DNA of 5,957 nucleotides, from assembly GCA_964404765.1 (NCBI GenBank), contig CAYOLL010000278.1:1-5957 (forward strand), written 5' to 3'. The notes beneath the pieces were generated by a model. It was not told the DNA's origin. It saw nothing but the letters and a program-made list of their open reading frames with translations, and did not search any database. Each line of letters opens with the position of its first letter. Position 1 is the first letter of the stretch. The stretch comes from CAYOLL01 sp964404765 [NCBI: uncultured Gemmatimonadota bacterium] (GTDB lineage Bacteria; 4572-55). Of the stretch, positions 1 through 5,957 are shown piece by piece. Both the position numbers and the translations under genes were made by a program.

Positions 1-36
1 TAATATGGCCATAACTCACAATAGGCAATGGTTTAT
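1..36. other. AT-rich stretch beyond the truncated kinase, no gene seen
   Basis: This edge segment lies where the C-terminal half of the kinase (the ATPase domain) should continue. Read on the minus strand it is AT-rich and does not resemble kinase coding sequence. Stops close all three minus frames at 33-35, 37-39 and 50-52. It could be the end of an inserted element or intergenic DNA, but too little is visible to decide. Confidence 0.4.
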
Positions 37-1176
37 TTAGGAAAGATGTCTATTGAGCTTGAGCAGATGCTCTCCGCTGCGCTCGATGGTGTCAATGGCC
101 AGATAGTAGTTTTCCGGGAATTTCGGGTCTCGTTTAAGAATTTGGGCATAGCCCAGAATGCCATTCAACGGGGTGCGCAATTCATGGCTCATGCTGGTCA
201 GGAATTTGGTTTTGGCCTGATTGGCCGTTTCCGCTGCATTTTTGGCCGCATTTAGCTCAGCCTCGACCCGTTTGCGTTCGGTAATATCACGCAGGAAAGC
301 AACAAACCGGCCGCCCTCGTCAGGACGATATTGCACACTGACTTCAATTTCAAAAATCCGCCCGTCCTTGCTGCGATGGCGCGTTTCGAAGCGGTCTTCG
401 CCTTGTATGATAACTGCATCGCGATGGATAACGATATCAGCAGCCTCTTCAAACGCCTCAACATCGGAAATATGCATGGTCAGCAGCTCGCCGGCGCTAT
501 AGCCGCTCATCCGACAATAAGACTCGTTGACTTCCAGCAGGCGGCCTTGCATGTCTGTCACCCAAAAACCGTCCATCGCCGTTTGAAGTATCGTCCGATG
601 CCGTTCTTCACTGACGCGCAGCGCCGTCTCGGCCTGCTTGCGTGCGGTAATATCCTGTGCAGTGGACAGTAGCAGTTGTTCGTTTTTAAAATTAAGGATT
701 TCGCCGCTATAGACACAATGAACGGTGCGTTGATCTTTGGCGGTCAGGGTCAGTTCCAGATCGGTTACCCGGCCTTCGGTCTCCAGTATCCCGATTAGTT
801 TTTTCCGATCCGCCGGTTGAATCAGGCCCAGCTCAAGGGATGTCTTGCCCAGCGCCTCTTCCCGGCGATATCCGGAGACTTGGCAAAACATGCGATTGAC
901 ATCGCGATAAGCGCCGTCTTTCGGATCGCTCAACGTCATCGGCAGCGGCGCATAATCAAAGGTCGTGGCAAAGCGCTTGTAACTTTCGCGCAATTCGATT
1001 TCCGCAAGTTTGCGCGTCGTAATATCACTAAAAGAGGTGATAAAACGATTGTTCATAAAAGGCGATGATGAAACAAAAAAGTAGCGGCGCTTAAGCGGGC
1101 TTTCCATTTCCATGTGCTGCACTTCGATCTTTTCTTTATGGTTTTTCCAGAACGCCTTGATCATGTCGGTAGTCAT
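37..1176 (-). CDS. Truncated multi-PAS sensor histidine kinase (no ATPase domain)
   Basis: This is a fragment of a cytoplasmic two-component sensor kinase. From the ATG at 1176 it is 379 residues long. It begins inside a PAS domain (about 1-60, ending in the PAC-type motif SFSDITTRKLAE). A second PAS follows at about 65-183 (ending STAQDITARKQAE) and a third at about 190-307 (ending FLRDITERKRVEAEL). A short helical linker then leads to a HisKA domain whose H-box MSHELRTPLNG holds the phospho-acceptor His at about residue 331. The protein ends at SGEHLLKLNRHLS, where relatives continue into a helix of the LINDILDLSKIEA type and then a HATPase domain with N, G1 and G2 boxes. None of that is present, so it cannot phosphorylate itself alone. 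No membrane segment is seen. I chose this ATG because AGGAGG lies 9 bases upstream. The frame stays open to a TTG at 1329, but that extension is encoded by inverted-repeat DNA and has no ribosome binding site. Likely a pseudogene, or at most a PAS-only protein. Confidence 0.8.
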   Translation of the reverse strand: MTTDMIKAFWKNHKEKIEVQHMEMESPLKRRYFFVSSSPFMNNRFITSFSDITTRKLAEIELRESYKRFATTFDYAPLPMTLSDPKDGAYRDVNRMFCQVSGYRREEALGKTSLELGLIQPADRKKLIGILETEGRVTDLELTLTAKDQRTVHCVYSGEILNFKNEQLLLSTAQDITARKQAETALRVSEERHRTILQTAMDGFWVTDMQGRLLEVNESYCRMSGYSAGELLTMHISDVEAFEEAADIVIHRDAVIIQGEDRFETRHRSKDGRIFEIEVSVQYRPDEGGRFVAFLRDITERKRVEAELNAAKNAAETANQAKTKFLTSMSHELRTPLNGILGYAQILKRDPKFPENYYLAIDTIERSGEHLLKLNRHLS

Positions 1177-1180
1177 ACCA

Positions 1181-1196
1181 TCAGACCTCCTGATCC
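1181..1196 (+). repeat. Left arm of the outer 16-base inverted repeat
   Basis: TCAGACCTCCTGATCC matches the reverse complement of 1385-1400 at all 16 positions. With a three-base gap the similarity continues into the shared string GCGTG. Read outward on the minus strand it contains the AGGAGG used by the kinase start. Confidence 0.85.
1187..1192 (-). promoter_or_regulatory. Strong ribosome binding site of the truncated kinase
   Basis: On the minus strand this reads AGGAGG, a perfect Shine-Dalgarno core, with a 9-base spacer before the ATG at 1176. It decides the start codon. It lies inside the left 16-base inverted repeat, so the fold-back element rather than the original kinase gene provides it. 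The right repeat carries an identical AGGAGG facing outward on the plus strand (1390-1395), but no ATG or GTG follows at a suitable distance. Confidence 0.65.
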
Positions 1197-1197
1197 G

Positions 1198-1302
1198 CGT
1201 GAATCTGGAGTGAGACCATTTTTGAATATCCAATGTCTCCAACCCTTGTAAACGCTGAATCCGCGTTGGAAACTTTACAAAAATGGTCTCATGAGATTCA
1301 CG
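1198..1302. repeat. Inner inverted repeat forming a long stem-loop
   Basis: The left arm at 1198-1224 reads CGTGAATCT, then GGAG, then TGAGACCATTTTTG. The right arm at 1278-1302, reverse complemented, reads CGTGAATCT, then CA, then TGAGACCATTTTTG. That gives 23 paired bases interrupted by one small internal loop, enclosing a 53-base centre. The centre has its own pairing: TTGTAAA (1246-1252) with TTTACAA (1274-1280), and AACGC (1251-1255) with GCGTT (1263-1267) around a seven-base loop. In RNA of either strand this would be a stable branched hairpin ending a few bases from the kinase ribosome binding site. Confidence 0.8.
1225..1252 (-). promoter_or_regulatory. Candidate internal promoter for the kinase fragment
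   Basis: On the minus strand TTTACA (1252-1247, five of six matches to the -35 consensus) is followed after 16 bases by GATATT (1230-1225, four of six matches to the -10 consensus). A transcript would start near 1218. It would keep the ribosome binding site at 1192-1187 but lack the upstream arms at 1278-1302 and 1385-1400 that could fold over it. This is consensus matching by eye. The host's sigma factor preference is unknown. Confidence 0.3.
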
Positions 1303-1325
1303 CTCAAAGCAACCCTTTTTAGGGA

Positions 1326-1351
1326 GCAAAATCGGCGTTAACCGCTTTTGC
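1326..1351. repeat. Small hairpin inside the fold-back element
   Basis: GCAAAA (1326-1331) pairs with TTTTGC (1346-1351), followed after one mismatch by CGG (1333-1335) with CCG (1342-1344) around the loop CGTTAA. No T-run follows on the plus strand, so it does not look like a terminator. It adds to the dense secondary structure of the 1181-1400 block. Confidence 0.5.
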
Positions 1352-1384
1352 AGAAATAAGTTTCACGACTGTTAGCCACGCACG

Positions 1385-1400
1385 GGATCAGGAGGTCTGA
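1385..1400 (-). repeat. Right arm of the outer 16-base inverted repeat
   Basis: GGATCAGGAGGTCTGA on the plus strand is the exact reverse complement of 1181-1196. In a minus-strand transcript that starts to the right of this point, the arm would pair with the kinase ribosome binding site. Confidence 0.85.
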
Positions 1401-1673
1401 CCATAAAGCTGCGTCGCCACAGTGCCCAAAACCGGACCATTTGCGCAGCGTCACTTTGCAGTACGCATTCGTATTGTATTAAACCCTTGCAAAATCTTAT
1501 TGCATTGCATCACAGTGACCGGATATATTGAGCTGTTTGTGGTTTTTGCGCCGCCGATAATTCCGTGGACACCAATACACAAAATTAAAAATTAAAATTT
1601 TGCGACGTGTTTGGTTGAATGTCATGGAATACGTTATCATTCTATTTTTGCGCAACCGATTACCCGGAACAAA
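1401..1673. other. Intergenic region, AT-rich towards its right end
   Basis: This stretch separates the divergent kinase fragment and the Rpn-like gene. I see no gene in either strand: minus-strand frames are broken by stops and show no remnant of the missing PAS N-terminus. It includes an A/T-only tract around 1581-1600 that could act as an upstream promoter element or bend the DNA. A 12-base near-repeat, AACCCTTG followed by T or C and then AAA, occurs here at about 1482 and inside the element at 1241. Confidence 0.6.
1611..1640 (+). promoter_or_regulatory. Possible weak promoter for the Rpn-like gene and polA
   Basis: TTGGTT (1611-1616) and TATCAT (1635-1640, five of six matches to the -10 consensus) are separated by 18 bases, just downstream of an A/T-only tract. 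The -35 match is poor. Transcription would start about 25-30 bases before the ATG at 1674. Tentative. Confidence 0.25.
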
Positions 1674-2645
1674 ATGAGGTCTTGTGTGGAAGCGGATTTG
1701 GACAGCCCGTGGAAAGAGATCATTGAGCAGTATTTTGTTGAGTTTATGGCTTTCTTTTTCCCAGAAATTTTTGCCGCTATTGATTGGACAAAGGGCTACG
1801 AGTTTTTGGACAAGGAATTACAGCAGATCGCGCGTGAAGGCGATACGGGCCGGCGCATCGTGGATAAGCTGGCCAAAGTCTGGCTAAAGACCGGCGAGGA
1901 CATGCGTGTCTATATTCACGTCGAAGTGCAGGGGCAATATGAAAAAAACTTTGCCGAACGGATGTTCACCTATTACTACCGCCTGCACGACCGTCATCCG
2001 CGCCGGGTAATCAGCCTGGCGATTTTGAGCGACGCCCGCGCCAAATGGCGGCCAAAAGCCTATCGCCATCAACTGCTGAAATGCGCGATTGACTTTCGCT
2101 TTCCCACGGTCAAGCTGTTGGATTTTCGCAAGCGCCGTGATGAACTGGAACAGGAGCGCAATCCGTTTGCCATCGTGGTGCGCGCCCATTTGAAGGCGAT
2201 GGAAACGCGCCGCCAGCCGACAGACCGGTTGCATTGGAAGATCGAGCTGGTCAAGGCGTTGTACGGAGTGGGTTATGACCGCCAGCATGTTCTGGATTTG
2301 TTGCGCTTTATCGATTGGGTACTGATTTTGCCGAAAGAGTTAGAGAATCAATTTGACGATGCCATAAAACCTTACGAGGAGTGCCAAAAAATGCCGTATG
2401 TCACAAGTTTTGAGCGAAGAGGGATGGAGAAAGGTGCGCTGCAAACCGCCCGGGAAGCCGTGCTTGACATCTTGCAACTGCGATTTCAAGAGGTGTCCCA
2501 AGCGCTGACGGATCGGGTTAACACGCTTGATGATCTACAACTGTTGCGGGAGTTGCATAAGCACAGCGCCACCGTCAGTTCATTGGCCGCATTCCGGCAG
2601 TTTATGGACGCGGCCGGCAAGTCCCCGAAAAAGGCAGCCAAATGA
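1674..2645 (+). CDS. Rpn/YhgA-like PD-(D/E)XK nuclease family protein
   Basis: This 323-residue protein resembles the Rpn (recombination-promoting nuclease, formerly 'putative transposase YhgA-like') and DUF4351-containing family. Its N-terminal part starts with the typical DSPWKEIIEQYFVEFMAFFFPEI-type run. It then shows a PD-(D/E)XK-like active-site pattern: Asp about 37 (IDW), Glu about 48 (LDKEL), and Glu 84-x-Gln 86 in VYIHVEVQGQ, followed by a helix with FAERMFTYYYRL. In this family the usual lysine is replaced by Gln. The C-terminal part (about 245-310) is helical and starts with the GMEKGALQTAREAVLDIL-type segment common in these proteins. Characterised E. coli Rpn proteins are DNA endonucleases that raise recA-independent recombination; the role here is inferred. 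The start is uncertain: ATG 1674 has no clear ribosome binding site, while GTG 1686 has GAGG six bases upstream, and a TTG at 1611 is less likely. Its stop overlaps the polA start. Confidence 0.8.
   Translation: MRSCVEADLDSPWKEIIEQYFVEFMAFFFPEIFAAIDWTKGYEFLDKELQQIAREGDTGRRIVDKLAKVWLKTGEDMRVYIHVEVQGQYEKNFAERMFTYYYRLHDRHPRRVISLAILSDARAKWRPKAYRHQLLKCAIDFRFPTVKLLDFRKRRDELEQERNPFAIVVRAHLKAMETRRQPTDRLHWKIELVKALYGVGYDRQHVLDLLRFIDWVLILPKELENQFDDAIKPYEECQKMPYVTSFERRGMEKGALQTAREAVLDILQLRFQEVSQALTDRVNTLDDLQLLRELHKHSATVSSLAAFRQFMDAAGKSPKKAAK
2631..2634 (+). promoter_or_regulatory. Ribosome binding site of polA inside the upstream gene
   Basis: AAGG lies seven bases before the polA ATG at 2642, within the last codons of the Rpn-like gene. 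With the ATGA overlap this suggests that ribosomes finishing the first gene re-initiate on polA. Confidence 0.4.
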
Positions 2646-5425
2646 TGTCCAAATCCAAAACCCTCTTTCTCATTGACGGCCATGCGCTGGCCTATCGCAT
2701 GTTCTTCGCCTTTCAAAAGCAGAATTTGACCGCCGACGGCAAGCCGACCGGCGCGGTGTATGGCTTTGTCACGTCGGTGTTGCGGCTGCTGGATACGCAC
2801 AAGCCGGATTATTTTGGCGTGGTGTTCGATCCGCACGGCCCGACTTTTCGCAACGAGATGTATCAGGACTACAAAGCCACCCGCCAAAAGATGCCGCCGG
2901 AACTGGCCGAGCAAATCCCCATGATCCGCGACGTGCTGACTGCCATGACCTGCGCCGTGGTCGAAGCCCCGCGCTACGAAGCCGACGACGTGATCGGCAC
3001 GCTGGCCAAGCGCTTCGAGGCCCAGGACATAACGGTCGTGCTGTATACCAGCGACAAGGATTACATGCAATTGGTGTCGGAGCGGGTCAAGATGCTCAAG
3101 CCGGGGCTGAAGGGCAACGACGATTCGTGGATCGGCATCCCGGAAGTGAAGGAGAAGTTCGGCGTGGAACCGGGTCGGGTGATTGACGCGCTGGCCATGA
3201 TCGGCGATACTTCGGACAATATTCCCGGCGTGGACGGCGTAGGCGAAAAGACCGCCGCGGAACTGCTGGCCGTGCACGGCTCGTTAGACGCAATTCTGGC
3301 CAATCCGGCCGGGCTGAAGAGCAAACGCGCCCGCGAATTCCTGAGCAAGCCGATCAACATCGACCTGATTCAGTTGTCGCGCCAATTGGTGACCATCGAC
3401 CTCAATGCGCCGGTCAGCTATGTTTTGGAGGATTTTAAGCTGCCGCAGTTCAACAACAAAGTCCTGTTTGAGCTGTTCAAAAAGCTGCAATTCCGCAGCC
3501 TGCTGTCGCGTTTCATTCCCAAAGAATTGAGTTTCGATTTTAACGCGGCGCAACCGGTCGCGGCAGCCGCTTATCCGATTATAGATTCGTGGGAAAAGTT
3601 TGGCGAATTGACGGCGCGGCTGCGTACTTCCGGCGGGTTTGCCTTCGACACCGAGACGACAGACGAGAATCCGCATCTGGCGCAAATCGTCGGCATTTCT
3701 TTTGCCGTCAAAGCCGGGGAAGCCTGGTATATTCCGCTTGGCCACGTCGAAAAAGGCACGTTTGGGGCGAATCCAAAGCCGCTGTCAATCAATTTAGACG
3801 CGGCCAAAGTTTGGGCCGAGCTCAAGCTGATTCTGGAAGACCCGGCTATCCCAAAAATCGGCCACAACATCAAGTTTGACGCCCAAGTTTTGCAGACGGC
3901 GGCCGGCGTGACCGTCCAACCGCAGACGTACGACACGATGGTGATGGCCTGGATTCTCGATCCGAATCGACGGCAAAACGGCCTGAAGGATTTGACCTTA
4001 GAATTGCTGAGCCACCAAATGCGCACCTATGCCGAGGTCGTCGGCAAAGGCAAGGATCAGCTCAATTTTGCCGAAGTCGATGTCCCAACCGCGGCGGTCT
4101 ATTGCGGCGAAGACAGCGACTATACTTATCGTCTCAAGGATTTGCTGCTGCCGAAGCTGAACGAAACCGGGCTGGACCGACTGTTTCACGATCTGGAAAT
4201 GCCGCTGGTGCCGGTGTTGGCGACGATGGAGCGGCACGGCGTCAGCATTGATCCGGTCTTTTTTGAAGAAATGAGCTTAGAGTTGACGGCCAGTATGCGC
4301 GAACTGGAAACACGGATTTATCACGTCGCCGGGGAAACCTTTAACATCAATTCGCCCAAGCAGTTGCAGGAGATTTTGTTCCACAAACTGATGCTGCCGG
4401 TGATCCGCAAAACGCCCAAAGGCGATCCCAGCACCGACGCCGATGTGCTGGAAGAATTGGGCCGCAAGCACGACCTGCCGGCCAAAATCATCGAGTTCCG
4501 CGAGTTGGCCAAGCTGAAAGGCACGTATGTGGACGCCTTGCCGAAGATGATCAACCCGCGCACCGGGCGGCTGCACACGACGTTCAACCAGGCGGTGGCC
4601 CCGACCGGGCGGTTAGCCAGTAGCGATCCGGGCTTGCAGAACATTCCCATCCGCACGGAAATCGGCCGGCGCATCCGCAAGGGTTTTATTGTCGGGCCGG
4701 GCTATGATTATATTTTGTCGGCCGATTATTCGCAAATTGAGTTGCGGGTGCTGGCCCATTATGCCAAAGACGAGGCGCTGATTCAGGCTTTCAAAAATGG
4801 CGAGGATATTCACGCCCGCACGGCCGCGGCAGTCAATGGCTGCGACTTGAGCCAAGTCACGCCGGAGATGCGCCGTACGGCCAAGGCGACCAACTTCGGT
4901 ATCGTCTACGGCCAGACGGCGTTCGGACTGTCCAACTCGCTGGGCATTACGGTCAGCGAGGCCACCAAGTTTATCGACCTGTATTTCAAGACCTATCCGG
5001 GCGTCAAAAATTACATCCAATCCGCCCAAAATCAGGCCGCCGAAAAAGGCTACGTGACCACGCTCTACGGCCGCCGCCGGCCCCTGCCGGACATCTTTGC
5101 CAAAAACCGCAGCATTCGCCAATACGCTGAACGCACCGCCATCAACACGCCGATCCAGGGCAGCGCCGCTGATATGATCAAGCTGGCCATGCTCGGCATT
5201 CAGCGCGAGTTGGACGTCCGCCGGCTCAAGAGCCGCATGATTCTGCAAGTCCACGACGAACTCTTGTTTGAGACGACCGAAAGCGAGTTAGAAACCCTAC
5301 GAAAACTGGTGGTCGAGACCATGGAAAACGTGCGCGTCGTCCGCGATGGCGACGGCTGCCGGCCGTTGGACGTGCCGGTCAAAGCCGATACGGGCGTGGG
5401 GAAGAATTGGCTGGAGGCGCATTAA
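2642..5425 (+). CDS. polA: DNA polymerase I with 5'-3' and 3'-5' exonuclease domains
   Basis: A full-length 927-residue family A DNA polymerase, which removes RNA primers and fills gaps in lagging-strand synthesis and excision repair. The 5'-3' exonuclease (about 1-300) keeps the metal ligands Asp12, Asp63, Glu113, Asp115, Asp116, Asp138, Asp140, Asp189 and Asp192, plus the helix-hairpin-helix GVDGVGEKTAAELL. The proofreading domain (about 313-505) is intact: Asp336 and Glu338 in FDTET, Asn409 and Asp413 in GHNIKFD, Tyr487 and Asp491 in YCGED. The polymerase domain (about 540-927) has TGRLASSDPGLQNIPIR, motif A with Asp695 and Glu700 (DYSQIELR), motif B with Arg744, Lys748, Phe752 and Tyr756 (RRTAKATNFGIVYG), and motif C with His871-Asp872-Glu873. 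Phe752 matches the E. coli position that discriminates against dideoxynucleotides. So all three activities are expected, unlike many bacterial Pol I enzymes that have lost proofreading. The ATG at 2642 overlaps the upstream stop; a second ATG follows directly at 2645. No intein or frameshift is seen. Confidence 0.98.
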   Translation: MMSKSKTLFLIDGHALAYRMFFAFQKQNLTADGKPTGAVYGFVTSVLRLLDTHKPDYFGVVFDPHGPTFRNEMYQDYKATRQKMPPELAEQIPMIRDVLTAMTCAVVEAPRYEADDVIGTLAKRFEAQDITVVLYTSDKDYMQLVSERVKMLKPGLKGNDDSWIGIPEVKEKFGVEPGRVIDALAMIGDTSDNIPGVDGVGEKTAAELLAVHGSLDAILANPAGLKSKRAREFLSKPINIDLIQLSRQLVTIDLNAPVSYVLEDFKLPQFNNKVLFELFKKLQFRSLLSRFIPKELSFDFNAAQPVAAAAYPIIDSWEKFGELTARLRTSGGFAFDTETTDENPHLAQIVGISFAVKAGEAWYIPLGHVEKGTFGANPKPLSINLDAAKVWAELKLILEDPAIPKIGHNIKFDAQVLQTAAGVTVQPQTYDTMVMAWILDPNRRQNGLKDLTLELLSHQMRTYAEVVGKGKDQLNFAEVDVPTAAVYCGEDSDYTYRLKDLLLPKLNETGLDRLFHDLEMPLVPVLATMERHGVSIDPVFFEEMSLELTASMRELETRIYHVAGETFNINSPKQLQEILFHKLMLPVIRKTPKGDPSTDADVLEELGRKHDLPAKIIEFRELAKLKGTYVDALPKMINPRTGRLHTTFNQAVAPTGRLASSDPGLQNIPIRTEIGRRIRKGFIVGPGYDYILSADYSQIELRVLAHYAKDEALIQAFKNGEDIHARTAAAVNGCDLSQVTPEMRRTAKATNFGIVYGQTAFGLSNSLGITVSEATKFIDLYFKTYPGVKNYIQSAQNQAAEKGYVTTLYGRRRPLPDIFAKNRSIRQYAERTAINTPIQGSAADMIKLAMLGIQRELDVRRLKSRMILQVHDELLFETTESELETLRKLVVETMENVRVVRDGDGCRPLDVPVKADTGVGKNWLEAH

Positions 5426-5430
5426 ACGCA

Positions 5431-5468
5431 AAAACCCCGCCAATCCGATGAGGGACGGGCGAGGTTTT
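5431..5468. terminator. Bidirectional intrinsic terminator after polA
   Basis: AAAACCCCGCC (5431-5441) pairs with GGCGAGGTTTT (5458-5468) with a single mismatch around a 16-base loop. Reading right, the stem ends in TTTT. Reading left, it ends in TTTTTG. It sits six bases after the polA stop and 39 bases beyond the stop of the convergent minus-strand gene, so it can end both transcripts. Confidence 0.8.
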
Positions 5469-5507
5469 CTATTTCCCATGCTATCTTGATTTTCGCGTCG
5501 GGTTGCT

Positions 5508-5957
5508 TTATTCAGCATCCAATTTCTTGAGCTCTTCTTCACAAAGCGCAAAAAAGTGATCTAAAACACCCAGCAGCACATCTACATTCGGCAGCAACGA
5601 CACACCGGTCAGATCAATCGTCAGGTTTCGGCCCTCCAATTTGCCAAACTCCCACACTTTGCCGGTGGTGACAATGCCATAAACCGTCAGGTTTGGATTT
5701 TTATCGGCGTTGAATCGTTGCGCCGCCACCATTTCCGCCAGACATTGACCCCAGCCCATTTCAAAGTCGTCACGCTTGGTCTCAACCACGGCCATGATCG
5801 GCGCCACCAATTCGCGGATGCCGAGCGGAGAAGGCTTGCAGATCAGATAATCCGGCATTCCGGTCAAGACGTCATCCACGCGCAGCAACATTTCGCGCCA
5901 AACTTGCAAGGTTTGATGGCGCAGCCACGCTTCGCGCAACAGCGGGTAAATCATGGT
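5508..5957 (-). CDS. Hypothetical protein with PD-(D/E)XK-like motif, 5' end cut by window
   Basis: At least 148 residues of a protein of unknown function, of a kind I associate with cyanobacteria and related environmental bacteria. Counting from the Met at 5954, the visible part has GMPDYLI with Asp35, then VVETKRDDF with Glu59-x-Lys61, then WGQCLAEMVAAQRFN with Gln70. This D...ExK...Q order fits a PD-(D/E)XK nuclease-like fold. It is followed by a beta-rich segment (NLTVYGIVTTGKVWEFGKLEG) and an acidic, lysine-containing C-terminal helix. The Met at 5954 is probably internal: the frame is open to the window edge, relatives have roughly 50 or more residues before this point, and no ribosome binding site can be assessed. 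Biochemical activity is not known. It is transcribed towards polA and shares the terminator between them. Confidence 0.7.
   Translation of the reverse strand, partial: TMIYPLLREAWLRHQTLQVWREMLLRVDDVLTGMPDYLICKPSPLGIRELVAPIMAVVETKRDDFEMGWGQCLAEMVAAQRFNADKNPNLTVYGIVTTGKVWEFGKLEGRNLTIDLTGVSLLPNVDVLLGVLDHFFALCEEELKKLDAE

Larger units (their letters stand above)
1181..1400. mobile_element. Possible MITE-like fold-back element, 220 bases
   Basis: The block is bounded by a perfect 16-base inverted repeat: TCAGACCTCCTGATCC at 1181-1196 and its reverse complement at 1385-1400. It contains a second inverted pair (1198-1224 with 1278-1302) and two smaller hairpins. It has no plausible gene. The triplet CCA lies immediately outside both ends (1178-1180 and 1401-1403) and could be a 3-base target duplication, although so short a match is weak evidence. 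Size, terminal repeats and lack of coding capacity fit a non-autonomous transposable element. Alternatives are a structured regulatory leader or a recombination remnant. No transposase is present in the window to mobilise it, and whether other copies exist cannot be seen here. Confidence 0.4.

Noticed and set aside
1177-1329. N-terminal extension of the kinase from the TTG at 1329 (51 extra residues)
   Set aside because: The TTG has no ribosome binding site, the extra residues are encoded by inverted-repeat DNA and do not complete the PAS domain, and the ATG at 1176 has an ideal AGGAGG.
1338-1377. Integron attC-like core sites (GTTAACC, GTTAGCC) within the fold-back element
   Set aside because: Neither matches the GTTRRRY consensus, and the paired R and L boxes are absent.
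1178-1404. Four-base CCAT target duplication flanking the element
   Set aside because: The left CCAT overlaps the first base of the perfect inverted repeat, so only CCA lies cleanly outside both ends, and three bases could match by chance.
2486-3277. Minus-strand open frame of 263 codons across the start of polA
   Set aside because: It lies antisense to the conserved exonuclease domain, its product is His/Arg-rich with no family motif, and it is explained by the codon bias of polA.
4613-5254. Minus-strand open frame of 213 codons inside polA
   Set aside because: It is antisense to the polymerase motifs A to B and shows no recognisable domain or ribosome binding site.
5317-5365. Possible insertion near the polA C-terminus (VVRDGDGCRPLD)
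   Set aside because: Short length variation just before the final conserved DVPVKADTGVGKNW segment is common in family A polymerases, and all catalytic motifs are intact.

Overview
The window is bacterial chromosomal DNA carrying four protein-coding regions. One of them is a complete, recognisable housekeeping gene, DNA polymerase I. The organism cannot be named from the sequence. The style of the polymerase thumb and polymerase region (by memory of family members, loosely like Chlorobi/Ignavibacteria/KSB1-type lineages) and the presence of Rpn/PDDEXK-type and UPF-like nuclease-fold proteins (common in cyanobacteria, Chloroflexi and candidate phyla) suggest an environmental, non-model bacterium. 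This is a weak inference. No tRNA, rRNA, CRISPR array or full insertion sequence is visible.

Layout. (1) Positions 1-1176, minus strand: a multi-PAS sensor histidine kinase damaged at both ends. Its first PAS domain lacks its N-terminal half. Its last recognisable residues are in the second helix of the HisKA dimerisation domain, after which all three frames stop within about 20 bases and no ATPase domain follows. (2) Positions 1181-1400: a noncoding 220-base block bounded by perfect 16-base inverted repeats, with a second, longer inverted-repeat pair and smaller hairpins nested inside. It looks like a MITE-type or other fold-back element. Its left end supplies the AGGAGG ribosome binding site for the truncated kinase. 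(3) Positions 1401-1673: an AT-rich intergenic stretch with a possible weak plus-strand promoter. (4) Positions 1674-2645, plus: an Rpn/YhgA-like PD-(D/E)XK nuclease-family protein. (5) Positions 2642-5425, plus: polA, overlapping the previous gene by four bases (ATGA), followed by a bidirectional rho-independent-type terminator at 5431-5468. (6) Positions 5508-5957, minus: the C-terminal part of another protein with a PD-(D/E)XK-like motif pattern, running off the right edge and converging on the shared terminator.

How the parts relate. The Rpn-like nuclease and polA probably form one transcription unit with translational coupling, putting a putative recombination-promoting nuclease next to the main gap-filling and repair polymerase. 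The kinase and the fold-back element look like a separate, decaying module. The element may have created the kinase's present start, and its inverted repeats would hide that start in any transcript reading in from outside. This is the most unusual feature here, and it is an inference from the sequence only.
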